From assembly GCA_020638995.1 (NCBI GenBank), contig JACKHM010000001.1, forward strand, positions 1,178,001-1,242,000: DNA of 64,000 nt, read 5' to 3'. The notes below the pieces were generated by a model that saw only the letters and a program-made list of their open reading frames with translations, was not told where the DNA came from and made no database searches. Shown here piece by piece: positions 1-10,300 of the stretch (its first letter is position 1; each line of letters starts with the position of its first letter). The DNA comes from Planctomycetaceae bacterium (GTDB lineage Bacteria > Planctomycetota > Planctomycetia > Pirellulales > Pirellulaceae). A program made the position numbers and the translations under genes.

Positions 1-347
1 CACTCGTTGTCTGTGGCTAATCCAATCGATCCGTCCACGCACCCTCCTCGCTCATTCATCGGCACCTGGATCACTTGGCAGTGACCTAACCACTTGAAGC
101 CAGAAGAGTTCCTGCAATCGGAACCTTGAGACTAAGGTTTTCCTGGCCGTCCGACAAGCGGCACCTGATGCCGAAGCGACCACATTCCGATCAAAAATGC
201 GCATACAGCCCCCAGGGAGAGGGTGTCGAGATGCGAGGTCGTTCCGTAGATTGGGAAGATCGCTTTTTGGGGCGAGAGATCCCTCAGGGGCACAACAATC
301 ATCCTGCCAGTGTTTCACTTCTTAGAGTAAGGAAAGTTTTAACGAGC
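1..347. other. Leading gap, no gene recognised
   Basis: No coding sequence with recognisable protein character was found here. An open frame runs from about 126 into the NRDE gene, but its translation lacks family character until the Met-Cys at 348. I see no RNA gene or strong hairpin. The promoter of the NRDE gene presumably lies in this stretch, but I cannot place it. Confidence 0.5.
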
Positions 348-1127
348 ATGTGCATACTCGCGATTCAATATCAGCCAGATTCGGAAACCCCGGTGTTAGT
401 GGCCGCGAACCGTGAAGAGGCCTATGACCGAACGGCCCTTCAACCTTCGATCCAATCCGGCAAGCCGCGGATTTTGTGCGGAATCGACCAGCGTTCCGGT
501 GGGACGTGGCTTGGTGTCAACCAGCATGGTTTGTTTGTAGCTGCCTGCAATCGCCTCAAATTTAACAAACCCGTAAATCCACCGTCTCGCGGCGTTTTGT
601 GCCGTGAGTTACTTCGTAGCGGTTCAGCCCGCCGTGCGGTCGACATGGCATTGGACGAGATTTCCAGCGGCAAGTACAACGGAGTCAACTTCATCATTGC
701 CGACGCCGAGTCTGCCTGGGCGGTACATGGTGGAGACGACTACGAAGCGGTCGCCTTGGACGAAGGGCTAAGCATCATTGCGAATCGCGACTTGAACGAT
801 CCTCGCGATGAGCGTGTAAAGCTTGCCCAACGATTATTGACGCTACAAACGCTCGACTCGCCGGTCAAGTTTTTGGCCGTTGCCAGCAAAGTGTTTGCCC
901 GGCCTGCTTCGGCACCGGATCGACCGAGCATGGTGCTGCGAGGATCGGAGCACGGAACCGTAAGCTCGACTTTGCTGGCCCTGGGCAAGAAGCCGCGGGA
1001 TGCGATATATCAGTACGCTGATGGTGCTCCCGACCAGGCGAAATACGAAGACTACTCGCCATTGTTGCGAGATATCCTCAGCCGCGGTTTGCGTGAGTCG
1101 CGGACGAAGGCCGACGTACAAGCGTGA
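348..1127 (+). CDS. NRDE (TANGO2-like) family protein
   Basis: Protein of 259 residues of the NRDE/TANGO2 family. The start at 348 is chosen because it gives Met-Cys at the N-terminus; members of this family begin with a conserved Cys2, fitting an Ntn-hydrolase-like fold. The signature normally written N-R-D-E appears here as NREE at residues 21-24, after a beta strand (VLVAAN). Further family features follow: GTWLGVNQHGLF near residue 60 and NGVNFI-type residues mid-protein. The reading frame is open 74 codons upstream, but that part looks non-coding. The cellular role of bacterial NRDE proteins is poorly defined; handling of haem or acyl compounds has been suggested for eukaryotic TANGO2. 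Here the gene stands alone and is followed by its own terminator. Confidence 0.88.
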   Translation: MCILAIQYQPDSETPVLVAANREEAYDRTALQPSIQSGKPRILCGIDQRSGGTWLGVNQHGLFVAACNRLKFNKPVNPPSRGVLCRELLRSGSARRAVDMALDEISSGKYNGVNFIIADAESAWAVHGGDDYEAVALDEGLSIIANRDLNDPRDERVKLAQRLLTLQTLDSPVKFLAVASKVFARPASAPDRPSMVLRGSEHGTVSSTLLALGKKPRDAIYQYADGAPDQAKYEDYSPLLRDILSRGLRESRTKADVQA

Positions 1128-1153
1128 GCTGCATGTCGGAAATCGTTGTCGAG

Positions 1154-1182
1154 AAGGCGAGCTTTGTGGCTCGCCTTTTTTT
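1154..1182 (+). terminator. Intrinsic terminator of the NRDE gene
   Basis: A perfect GGCGAGC / GCTCGCC stem (1156-1162 with 1169-1175) and a six-base loop are followed directly by seven T residues. It lies 27 bases after the NRDE stop codon and points in the same direction. Confidence 0.9.
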
Positions 1183-1199
1183 GTCGGCGGCGCAAGGCG

Positions 1200-1865
1200 T
1201 TATGCGGCGCGGCGATACAGCCGAGCGTTTATGAGCTTGCCACAATCTACCAACGCGGATGTCTTACGCAGGCAATATGCAATTTGCTGAGCCTTGCTGC
1301 GTGGGATATCCATTGCCGCCGCGAGATGCCCCGTATGAAAGGGATCTGGCAACTCTTCAGGAATCAATCGCAAAAGGTCGCTGCGCGTGCGGAAACGGTG
1401 AACTTCATGCAGCTTTAAAAGCTTCTGATCATCAATCACATGATCGCTCTTGCGGCGATAACGACGGCGTCCATGTCCCGGATAACGCCACTCTTCGATA
1501 TCAACCAATGGGGTTTCGAGCGTTAGGTTTGGGTGGGGAAATACTTGTGTGAAGTAAACTAGCTCGTCGAAGAGATCGAGAACGGAACCTTGTTTTGGGC
1601 TCAACCTGCGGTGGACGATGCGACCACCCTGCGACTTGGTCTTAACCAGTCGCTTGCGGATGACAATTGGCTTGACGACTAACATGCGATGCTTTGTCGT
1701 CAGGTCTGCGACCTTATCTCGAATCGCCGCGAGCGAACCGTGCTGAATTTCAATCAATTCGTTGGCACCAACGACATCGATGCGATAGCGACCAAGCTTT
1801 TGTTCGACTTCGGCGCCGTTGTCCGCGTAAAGTTCCTTCAATTGTTTATGGAGAGAGCTTTCCAT
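1200..1865 (-). CDS. Hypothetical protein with a PD-(D/E)XK-like motif
   Basis: Protein of 221 residues from an ATG at 1865. The frame is open to a TTG at 1985, but those 40 residues look like leader sequence and not protein; an ATG at 1880 is the alternative start. The N-terminal third reads as helix, beta strand, then RIDVVG and LIEIQ: an Asp about ten residues before an E-x-Q. This resembles the D...ExK core of restriction-like nucleases, with Gln in place of Lys. The middle is rich in Arg and Lys (GRRRYRRKSDH), consistent with nucleic-acid binding. The C-terminal part (LLRLIPEELP... AQQIAYCLRKT) looks like a winged-helix or HTH segment. It stands alone and is convergent with the NRDE gene. 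Function not known; the nuclease suggestion is inference. Confidence 0.7.
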   Translation of the reverse strand: MESSLHKQLKELYADNGAEVEQKLGRYRIDVVGANELIEIQHGSLAAIRDKVADLTTKHRMLVVKPIVIRKRLVKTKSQGGRIVHRRLSPKQGSVLDLFDELVYFTQVFPHPNLTLETPLVDIEEWRYPGHGRRRYRRKSDHVIDDQKLLKLHEVHRFRTRSDLLRLIPEELPDPFHTGHLAAAMDIPRSKAQQIAYCLRKTSALVDCGKLINARLYRRAA

Positions 1866-2631
1866 TAGGCAACCAAGCATTCTCAACGTGAAAAACGAGT
1901 TAACTTTCGTATCGGTCGCGAGCCGCTTCGACTTCGGCGAGACCGACGGAATCTCTGCTAGCGATTTAGGCTTCGATGTCGCCAAGGTGCATCTATCCGC
2001 TCCTCGGATGGCTACATGATCGCGCGACTATCTTTGCCTAACCGACTCAGACCGGACTCATACGAACTACTTATTGAAACGCCGCGCGTAATCCGATCAA
2101 TCAAAACATCCCGCGCCCGTCGATACGAATAAGGATAAAAATGGACGAGTCGTTCTGCTTTGATGTTTTGGCTCCTCACGAAATTGATTGGCTGCTCCGC
2201 GCGGACGAGGCGGACTTGCCCGAGCACTACGCACTTGCGCGCCAAAACTTCCTGTGGCGCATCGGCGGTGCGGAGAATGCTCAGCTAGCAATCGCCTTCC
2301 TAAACAAAATCGAAATCTTTGCTTGAGCGTCGTCTGCCCTTCCACTTTTGTCGCGAGCAATCCGAGCGCAAACTCTTCGCGCGAGATCGCAGGTTTCCGC
2401 CTCGTCACGAACAGACAAGAACTAGATCGACTTCAGTTCTGCGTTCCTGACCAATACTCGGCGATACCGTTCACAACTTTGGCGATTGCCGCCGATGCGT
2501 GGGGAGCGATGTGTCTACAGCCGGTGTGAAGCGAGACTATCGTGTATGCCAATCGATCGGCAGCATCTTTTCGCACTTGTGGTTATAATCACAAGTCCCT
2601 CAACATCCTTCCTCCACCGGAATGTTCCCTC
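1866..2631. other. Intergenic gap with one possible small gene
   Basis: The gap separates the nuclease-like orphan (minus) from the DUF1592 gene (plus), so both promoters should lie in it. Apart from the small open frame at 2141-2326, listed separately, I see no convincing coding sequence, hairpin or repeat. Confidence 0.4.
2141..2326 (+). CDS. Possible small protein, 61 residues
   Basis: An ATG at 2141 is preceded by AAGGA with a five-base gap, a good ribosome binding site. The 61-residue product is acidic with amphipathic helices (ADEADLPEHYALARQNF, AQLAIAFLNKIE) and looks protein-like. No family is recognised and no partner gene is nearby. Overlapping open frames on the other strand look less convincing. 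It could be a chance frame. Confidence 0.35.
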   Translation: MDESFCFDVLAPHEIDWLLRADEADLPEHYALARQNFLWRIGGAENAQLAIAFLNKIEIFA

Positions 2632-4740
2632 ATGCTGGTTCGTCTGTTTACACGTATTTCAGGGGCAAAGACCGCATTGGCAGCCTGTCTTATTTTTGCA
2701 GGAGCCGCTTCTGCTCGCGCAACCGACGAATTTGCCAAGGTGGTCGCGCCGGTTATTGAGGCGCATTGCGTGAAGTGTCACGGCGCCAAACAAGAGGTCG
2801 AGGGCGACGTCAACCTACTTTCGCTTTGTGATGGCAATCCGCCACCGGCCTTGGAATTGATTCGCAAACTGATTGACGTGCTCGATCTCGAAGAAATGCC
2901 GCCTGAAGGTGAGCCCCAACTTGATCCCGCCTTGCGGCGCAAGACGGTCGTTCAGCTTAAAGAGATCTTACATACCTCGGTCGCGGCCAAGGAGAGTTTC
3001 GCGCACACCCCGCTTCGTCGGATGAATCGTTTTCAGTACAACAACGCCGTCACCGACCTGTTCGATCTGCAATGCGTCGTCTTTACGCTTCCTGAGCGGA
3101 TGATGCGAGACCACAATGGATATTTCAAACCTGAGTCTGGCAAGATGGCCGATGTCGTCACCGTCGGCAGCCGCCCGCTCGGGAAGTCACAACTGATCGA
3201 ACGCCGTCTCGCTGGCGTTGCTGCGTTCCCGCAAGATCTTCGCGCTGAGCATGGTTTTGACAACCGTGGTGACCACCTTTCACTCTCGCCGTTGCTGATG
3301 GAGGCGTTCTTAAAGCTGGGGCAATCAATTACCCAGAGTCCTGATTTTGACCCAAAGAATGTCGGCATATGGCACGAGTTCTTTTCAACGCCAGATGCGG
3401 CTACTGACGAAGGGGCGGAAGTCATGCGCCGACTCGAGCCGTTTCTCACCCGGGCCTTTCGAAGACCGATTGATGCCGGTTTGTTGGACCGTTACGCCAG
3501 ATTTGTCGAACGCCAACTCGCGACAGGAGTTTCATTTCCCGATGCGATGAAGGCTGTTGCCGCGGCAACTATCTCTTCACCTCGCTTCCTTTACCTCTAT
3601 GACCGGTCCACCGACGGCGATGCCGCCGCAGCCATCGACGACTTCGAACTTGCCTCTCGGTTATCCTTCTTCCTCTGGGGCAGCATCCCCGATCAGGTTT
3701 TGCTCGACGTCGCGCAATCCGGCCAATTAGCCAAATCAGCCGTGCTTGATGAACAGATTGACCGGATGCTGAGAGACCGAAAGCTAAAGCGGTTCTGCGA
3801 CAGTTTCCCGTCGCAATGGCTACAGCTTGAGCGAATCATTTCGTCCGTGCCGAATCAGGAAAAGTATCCGAACTTTTATTTTTCAAAGTATCGCGACAGC
3901 ATGCACATGATGCTGGAGCCCTTGCTGCTGTTCGAGACCGTCTTAATTGAGAACCAACCGATCACTCAATTACTCGATTCTGATTTCACTTACCGATCAG
4001 GGCTCCTAGAGGATGCCTACCAGGATCTCAAAACTTCGGCAGAAGCCGCACAGCACAACGACGGCGCGGTAACGGTGTTGAAGTTCCATCGTGTTCCGGT
4101 AACAGACCGTCGCAACGGTGGTGTGATCACGAATGCGGCCGTGATGACCATGACTTCGGGTCCCGAGCGGACTAAGCCGATCACTCGCGGGGCTTGGATC
4201 GCTACGGTTATATTCAACAACCCACCGGAACCTCCGCCAGCTGACGTACCAGCACTCGACGAAAGGCCGCCACAGGGACAGGAACAGCTCACGTTGCGTG
4301 AGCGGCTTACTTTACATCGCGAGCGCGCGGATTGCCGAGGCTGCCACGAGCAAATCGACCCGCTGGGATTCGCGCTCGAGAACTACGATCCCGTCGGAGC
4401 GTGGCGTGAGAAGTACGAGAACGGTCGCGATGTGGATGCGGCAGGCACTTTATTTCGCAAACATGAGTTTACCAATGTTATCGAATTCAAAGACGCCATC
4501 CTCATGGAAAAGGATCGTTTCACAAGGGCGCTCGCTGGACATTTGCTATCGTTCTCGCTTGCCCGGGAGTTGGGAGCTTCGGATCAGGTTTCGCTCGACC
4601 AAATCGCGGAAACCACAGCTGCCGATGGCTATAAGATCCACACTTTGCTCAAACAGGTTATCATGAGCAAGCCGTTTCAATATAAGGTCAGCCCGAAGGC
4701 AACACCTTTCGTTGAATTGAACTCTCGTTCGCGTTCCTAG
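2632..4740 (+). CDS. DUF1592-family planctomycete haem-motif protein
   Basis: Secreted protein of 702 residues. The start at 2632 (not 2542) is chosen because it places a typical signal peptide at the N-terminus, hydrophobic about 13-26 and ending AASARA. A haem-type CVKCH motif lies at residues 46-50 (planctomycete cytochrome C domain). Then follow in order DUF1587 (RRMNRFQYNNAV), DUF1595 (LTRAFRRPID), DUF1592 (ELASRLSFFLWGSIPD), DUF1588 (with CRGCH at 568-572, then EQIDPLGFALENYDPVG) and DUF1585 at the C-terminus. This domain order is standard for the family and its biochemical role is unproven; the paired CxxCH motifs suggest covalent haem and electron transfer in the periplasm. It sits 26 bases upstream of a DUF1552 gene, its usual partner. 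Confidence 0.93.
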   Translation: MLVRLFTRISGAKTALAACLIFAGAASARATDEFAKVVAPVIEAHCVKCHGAKQEVEGDVNLLSLCDGNPPPALELIRKLIDVLDLEEMPPEGEPQLDPALRRKTVVQLKEILHTSVAAKESFAHTPLRRMNRFQYNNAVTDLFDLQCVVFTLPERMMRDHNGYFKPESGKMADVVTVGSRPLGKSQLIERRLAGVAAFPQDLRAEHGFDNRGDHLSLSPLLMEAFLKLGQSITQSPDFDPKNVGIWHEFFSTPDAATDEGAEVMRRLEPFLTRAFRRPIDAGLLDRYARFVERQLATGVSFPDAMKAVAAATISSPRFLYLYDRSTDGDAAAAIDDFELASRLSFFLWGSIPDQVLLDVAQSGQLAKSAVLDEQIDRMLRDRKLKRFCDSFPSQWLQLERIISSVPNQEKYPNFYFSKYRDSMHMMLEPLLLFETVLIENQPITQLLDSDFTYRSGLLEDAYQDLKTSAEAAQHNDGAVTVLKFHRVPVTDRRNGGVITNAAVMTMTSGPERTKPITRGAWIATVIFNNPPEPPPADVPALDERPPQGQEQLTLRERLTLHRERADCRGCHEQIDPLGFALENYDPVGAWREKYENGRDVDAAGTLFRKHEFTNVIEFKDAILMEKDRFTRALAGHLLSFSLARELGASDQVSLDQIAETTAADGYKIHTLLKQVIMSKPFQYKVSPKATPFVELNSRSRS

Positions 4741-4766
4741 TTGTCACGATCTTAAAACTTGTACTT

Positions 4767-6125
4767 ATGAGCACTACATCACGACGAACATTTCTCCGCG
4801 GAATCGGCGGTGCCGCGCTGGCACTTCCGTGGATGGACAGCATTGCTCCAGCGAAGGCGACGACCAGTCACGCGAGTCTCCGCATGGCACACTTCTATGT
4901 GCCGATCGGTGTCGTACGACGCGGCTTTTTTCCTGGGGAAGCTGATCACGTCATCCCCAAAGGGAACCTTGGCAACGTGATGAAGTCACTTGGCAAGCAA
5001 GATCCATTTTACAGCGTCAAACCGCTGGATGAATTGACGCCGACAATCAAGCCCCTCGAACGATTCAAAGATAAGATCAATCTTATCACGGGAATGGACA
5101 GGACGTTTCAGCAAGGGACCGACGTACATGCGCAATGCGCGTCGTGTTACCTAAGCAGCGCCAAGCCCTACACAATAGAAGGCACGGCTTGGCCGTTGGA
5201 TCGAACGCTCGACCATCTCGTCGCGGATCATGTCGGCACGACAACTCCTTTCCCAACCCTTGAGTTCAGTTGCAATAGCCATCGAGACAACAAAGAGTCG
5301 ATCTATTTCGATAACATTTCATGGTATGGCACCGGACACCTCGCACCGTCGATTCGCGATCCTCGAAAAATGTATCACCGGCTATTTTCAACGCAGGAGA
5401 TCGACCGCTATCGCGACATCACGGATCTGGTTCTGGAGGATGCAAAGGCCTTGCAGCAAGAATTGGGCTACACCGATCGGCAAAAGTTCAACGAGTATTT
5501 TGATTCAATCCGAACGATCGAGACGCAGATGGACCGCCTCGAGACCATGAAGTCCGAACTCGCCAAGGTCGACTTTGAGGAGCCGCCGGAAGCTTATTTG
5601 CCTCGCGGCGAGTATATTCGCCTCATGGGTGATCTGATGGTCGTCGCTTTGCAAACTGGCTTGACGAATGTCGCAACATTTATGGTTGGTCCCGAACGCT
5701 GGGACACGCCCTACATGTTCGAAGGCTTGTTTGAGACACCGCGCAGCCATCACCAAATGTCGCACAATCAGACCAAGATGATCGACGATCTCTTAAAGGT
5801 TGATCGATTTCACATGGAGCAGTATGCCTACCTGCTGGAGAAGATGAGCGCGATCGACGAGCCTGACGGAACAACGCTGTTGGACAATACACTATTCACG
5901 TACGGTTCCGGCTTGGGTGATGGTTCGACGCATCAGTATAATGACTTGCCGATTATTGTGGCTGGTGGCGGACGACGCGTCCAAGCCGGTCAACACATCA
6001 ACATGCCCGAGGGTACACCGCTCGCAAACTTGTGGTTAACTCAGGCCCGGATGATGGGACTCGATATGGATCAATTCGCCGAGAGCACCGGAACGATTGA
6101 TCAACTGCTCGCGAGCGGCAGTTGA
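4767..6125 (+). CDS. DUF1552 domain-containing secreted protein
   Basis: Protein of 452 residues. The N-terminus SRRTFLRGIGGAALALP is a twin-arginine type export signal (RR-x-F-L followed by a hydrophobic stretch). The rest matches the DUF1552 layout: PLDELTPTIKPLERFKDKINLITGMD, a VHAQCASCYLS segment, YIRLMGDLMVVALQTGLTNVATFM, and the C-terminal TLLDNTLFTYGSGLGDG and LPIIVAGGGRR, which resemble the core of DUF1501/sulfatase-like proteins. These genes almost always accompany a DUF1592 gene, as here, so the pair is probably co-transcribed. Function unknown; exported folded and possibly a metal-dependent hydrolase-fold partner of the haem protein. Confidence 0.93.
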   Translation: MSTTSRRTFLRGIGGAALALPWMDSIAPAKATTSHASLRMAHFYVPIGVVRRGFFPGEADHVIPKGNLGNVMKSLGKQDPFYSVKPLDELTPTIKPLERFKDKINLITGMDRTFQQGTDVHAQCASCYLSSAKPYTIEGTAWPLDRTLDHLVADHVGTTTPFPTLEFSCNSHRDNKESIYFDNISWYGTGHLAPSIRDPRKMYHRLFSTQEIDRYRDITDLVLEDAKALQQELGYTDRQKFNEYFDSIRTIETQMDRLETMKSELAKVDFEEPPEAYLPRGEYIRLMGDLMVVALQTGLTNVATFMVGPERWDTPYMFEGLFETPRSHHQMSHNQTKMIDDLLKVDRFHMEQYAYLLEKMSAIDEPDGTTLLDNTLFTYGSGLGDGSTHQYNDLPIIVAGGGRRVQAGQHINMPEGTPLANLWLTQARMMGLDMDQFAESTGTIDQLLASGS

Positions 6126-6238
6126 AAACCTTCCCGTAATGGACGAGCTCATTTCCCGTCCACCTAAATAAACAGCGGCACAGCGAGACTATCCAGAAAG
6201 TAAATTCGTGGCAGTACAAGTCGAGTCACGATCTAGTT

Positions 6239-7399
6239 TCATCCGTTTGCCCAGGCATGGACTTTGCGGGTCACAATCGCCGGCAAGATGAATTCCTGTT
6301 CGAGCCGCTTTTTCGAGTCTCGCAGGCGAGTGTACAACGATTGCTCACTTTCCGTCAGATCACCAGGCAGTTCATCCGGTGCAGACACGGGCTCGGGGAC
6401 TGCCGCTTCGATGTGTTGACGGTATGTCGCTTGATCCATCATCAGCGGCTGTACGTGGGAAACGGAGCGACGGACTTTTGCAAGGAACACTAGGCCCCAA
6501 GTGTCGAGGTCGCCCCAATATGCAACTTGTTTCGCGCGCAACCAGCCTGCCGCAGTCCAGTCGAGATCGAAGCCGCTGCCGAGGACCGCGATCGTACCTG
6601 GAAGCGCTGGCAACAGGTGTTGGCAAGTTTCGTTTTCGATGATGATGATACGTTCGCACGGCAACGCTCGCTCCAACAGTTCGCTGCTGCGCACGCGTTG
6701 CTTTTGAAACGGAAGTAGGCCGCCGTCCAGATCGACTAGCAGCAACCAGTGGTCCGATTCAGTCAGAGCGTTCAAGAACGCTTCGAGTCCAAGTAGGCTG
6801 ACTTCACCGTCGAACCTTTGATCAAGCAACGTGGTGAGTAGCCGGCGATGGCGTTCGAAGAATTTTGTGTCTGGGCCAACTTCTGCTGCGTGGCCGCTGA
6901 GCGATAGCAATCGAAGCGGGCGGCCCTCGGCATATCCGGGCGATAGCTGCATAGCGACCCGTGACGCCAAAGCGACAGCTTCGAGTGTCTTGCCGCGCCA
7001 CAGACTCCGCCGCCGTACCAAGACGTCGTGAAAGATCGAGTCGGTCGTTGCAAGGACGTTGGAAAGGAAATCAAATTCAGATGTAATTTCACGATCACCG
7101 CTGGCTCGCACCCACTGGCCGGGGCCTTCAAACCGCCAGTGAGTTGGTAGCCGAATTGCCGTGGCGGTCGACCTGTAGGAACGCTCGGACCAAAGAACTT
7201 CGCCGATCGAAACCGCTCGCCATTGTTCGACATGGCGTTTCACTTTATCGAGGCGCGAGACAAGATCTTTAGCGCTGGGCAACCCAATTGGAATATCGAC
7301 GGGCCAGGCGTCGCCGCCGGCGAGCATTCGAGACACGCGTCGATCAGCGTTGTGCCATTGTCGGATCAAGACTGTTCGCAAATCGGCTGGCGACTTCAT
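6239..7399 (-). CDS. jetD: Wadjet defence protein JetD (DUF3322/DUF2220, Toprim nuclease)
   Basis: Last gene of a type I Wadjet operon, 386 residues. JetD is the nuclease subunit: after the JetABC motor has extruded a small circular DNA, JetD cleaves it. The N-terminal half corresponds to DUF3322 (arm region) and the C-terminal half to DUF2220, a Toprim-like catalytic domain. Visible catalytic features are IIIIENE (E255, E257) for the conserved glutamate and YWGDLDTWG (D297, D299) for the D-x-D metal site, then RLEQE near 365-369. The start overlaps the jetC stop by four bases, indicating translational coupling. It faces the DUF1552 gene convergently. All catalytic residues I would expect are present, so the system looks intact. 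Confidence 0.93.
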   Translation of the reverse strand: MKSPADLRTVLIRQWHNADRRVSRMLAGGDAWPVDIPIGLPSAKDLVSRLDKVKRHVEQWRAVSIGEVLWSERSYRSTATAIRLPTHWRFEGPGQWVRASGDREITSEFDFLSNVLATTDSIFHDVLVRRRSLWRGKTLEAVALASRVAMQLSPGYAEGRPLRLLSLSGHAAEVGPDTKFFERHRRLLTTLLDQRFDGEVSLLGLEAFLNALTESDHWLLLVDLDGGLLPFQKQRVRSSELLERALPCERIIIIENETCQHLLPALPGTIAVLGSGFDLDWTAAGWLRAKQVAYWGDLDTWGLVFLAKVRRSVSHVQPLMMDQATYRQHIEAAVPEPVSAPDELPGDLTESEQSLYTRLRDSKKRLEQEFILPAIVTRKVHAWANG

Positions 7400-10300
7400 G
7401 GACGATCCGTCGGTGGTGCGTCTGGTGATGGTGCCAGCTGTTCGAGTTCTTCCCAGCGGATCGAAGCAACGCTGGACTTGCGACCAATTCGCTGCACACA
7501 GATGACTTTGCGAGTATGTCGCTTTAACAGGCCGATTTCCTTGTTGGGCGTAACAAAGATCGGGTGCAACTCGAAAACCCTCAACGCTTCGATGATTCGC
7601 GTCGCCGCCGAGGGCGAGCTTTTCGAAAATGCCTCATCCAAAATCACCGATGCGTGTAATGGGCGAGTTGCTTCCGCCGGACACAAGGCATAACTCAGCG
7701 AAGCCGTCAGGATATGACTGGCCATCAGCTCTTTCTCACCGCCGCTGCCGCTTTGCGAACCGGTTCGCGGTGGCGACTGACTGCCCATAGCCCGATCGAC
7801 TTCGACGACGAAGAAGTTCAGTCGATACCGTGGGTCCAACAATGCCCGTGATCCGACTTGACGTCGATTGTTGGCGGCGTCCCGCAGAATCTCGACCATC
7901 GCGCGAAGCGCTTTGTAGTGGCTCTCGCCTTGATCGTCCTTCAACGCAGCGCTGCGCATCGTCCGCAGCGCGGTATCGAGGGCTCGCTTGCGTTCATCTT
8001 GCACCCGTTGCGGTCTCAGTTGCAAATAGCGACCCTCGCGGAAGTTAACTTTCAACAGGGTCTGATTCAGTTCGGCGATCCGATCTTCGATGGCATCGAC
8101 TTGCAATTGAATTCCTTCTAACAATTGCGTTACACCTTGGTCCGAAGAAAGGTTGAGATAGTCGAGAAACCGCTTCAACTTTTCAGGAAGAGACTCTTGT
8201 CGCAGGGTCGTTAATCGATCCAGGTAGTGAGGTACATCTTCTAATTCAGATCCGATGTCGGCCAATTCGCCCGTATCCGTCCGCTTGGCAGCTTCCATAC
8301 AACGAATTAATCGTCTCTCTTGCTCGGCAACCCTTGCGGCATGTTTGTTCGAATGTTCGTTGACGAGCTGGACGTACTTCCGCTCCTGTTCGTCGAGTCT
8401 TTGGGCGGCGATGTTTTCTGGTAACTGAATGTTCTTCGCGGCCAGGTCCAGTTGTTCTTCATCGAGTCCCTTTCCGACACGGTCTTCTGCTTCGGACAGC
8501 CTCGATCGCCCTTCGCCCAGTTTCGATTCGATCACGCCCACCTCCGTCTGACTTTCCGTCACCGACTCGCGTAGCGCCGCCAGCTTCGCGTTCTCGGCGT
8601 CGAACAACTCCTTCGCCTTACTCGCATCGGAATCAGGATCGAGCAACTCCGACAGCCGTTCCTCGTATTGCAATAGTTTCGCGGCGGCTTCTGGCACGTC
8701 GATCGTAGCGAAATCGAGCGACAGCAGTTGATCGACTGCGGTGATTTCACGATCCAAGTCATTTAACTGCCGTTGATGATTGGCCGCTACGGATGCTCGG
8801 CTTTGCAAGGCAGCTTTTGTCTCCTGATGCAAATCGAGCAAGGCTCGTAATTGCGCTTTGTTGTCGAAACCAGTAAGCCAACCATCCGTCAGGCGCTTCT
8901 GATCTTGTTTCTCAAAACGCCCCCCGCGCCCAGACATCATGCCTTCGATCGTCAGGCCATGTTCCGTGCGTCCGAGTTCATCAGCCGAATTGACACAGCG
9001 ATAATCTCTGGCAGCGATCAGATTCTTTGCCGTCGACTGGAGCGGATGGTCACGGAAGTTGAGTTTGTGGGAAAAGCTATCCTCAAAGAACCTTGAGACA
9101 TCCTGCGACGGCTTGGCGGTTTGCAAACGGACGTGAATACGATTGTCTCGATGATTGACCCAATGCAGCGAGTCTCGCATGTGTTGTTCGGGCACAAGCA
9201 CTCTCAATCGCTCGGAACCAATCGCTCGCTCGATTGCGCCCCGCCAAGCTGACTGATCCGCTTTCACTTCGACAAGCTCCGCCAGATACGGCAGGTCTTC
9301 CTCGCTGAGCGACAAGTGCTTGGCCAACTCGTCACGAAACTCCTGAAACTGTGGCGGAATGTTGGATCGGGGACGTTCCTTGACTTTACGCAAGTCCGTG
9401 TCAATCTCGTCCAATTGTTGTTGCAACGATTGAACATGCGACATAGCCCCCAACGTCTCGGTTTGCTTCGATTTGCGACTGAGCGACAATTGATCGCGTT
9501 TACCGCTCAGCTCGGAGCGGTTCTCGTTAAACGCAACGATCGTCAATGCCGCAGACAACTGGAACATTTCAGCTAGTTGCTGATATGCGTTCGCATGTCT
9601 GCGCCGCTCATCAACAATTCGTTTCTGTAGCTCGATTGTCTCTTCGAGTTGAGCGACTATGCCGCCGCCCAGCCCGAGATAGGACTCACGCAGTTGATCG
9701 ACGCGAAGTTGACATGCACTTGCGGCTTGCTTTCTTTCCCGCAAGTCAGCCTCACTCTTCGCGAGTTCGGTTCTGAGTTGTTCGATGTGCTGCTGCCACA
9801 GCCGACAGCCTTGGATGGCGAACCACGTCGGAACGATTCGTTGTAACACTTTCAGTCGTTCGGTCTTGCGGGTGAGCTTTTGGCGTGTCTTCTCTTCTAC
9901 TTCGATCGGCATCAAAGCATCGCGTTGCTTGCGAGCGGTTTCCAGCTCGGTGTGGATCGCGGCCAAATTGTCGAACTCGGCAGCCACTTCCAAGGCACGA
10001 TCGAACATGGACCTGTCGTCCAGCACGAGTTCGCGGAAGATTTCGTCGATGCTATTGAGTTGCTTCAGGCCCGCGGCGCGATTCAGCAGTGTGAATGCGT
10101 TGTCACCGACGTCGAAGAAATTGTGCGTTTGCGCAAGGTATTGCTTCTTGGACTCGAAGATTCGCAACCCTGCGGTTTCGCGTCCCATCTTCATCAATTC
10201 GCGGACGCCTTCTTCGTGCCTCGTCCGCAGCCACTTGTCGAGGGTTTGATCCGCGGCTGTAGAAAAGATCCATCGACGTTTCAGATCGGCCGCAGCGTTG

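Noticed and set aside
126..347. Extended N-terminus of the NRDE protein
   Set aside because: The family needs Cys at position 2, which the ATG at 348 provides; the upstream residues show no similarity.
2542..2631. Extended start of the DUF1592 protein
   Set aside because: A start at 2632 gives a proper signal peptide, while the extra 30 residues would bury it.
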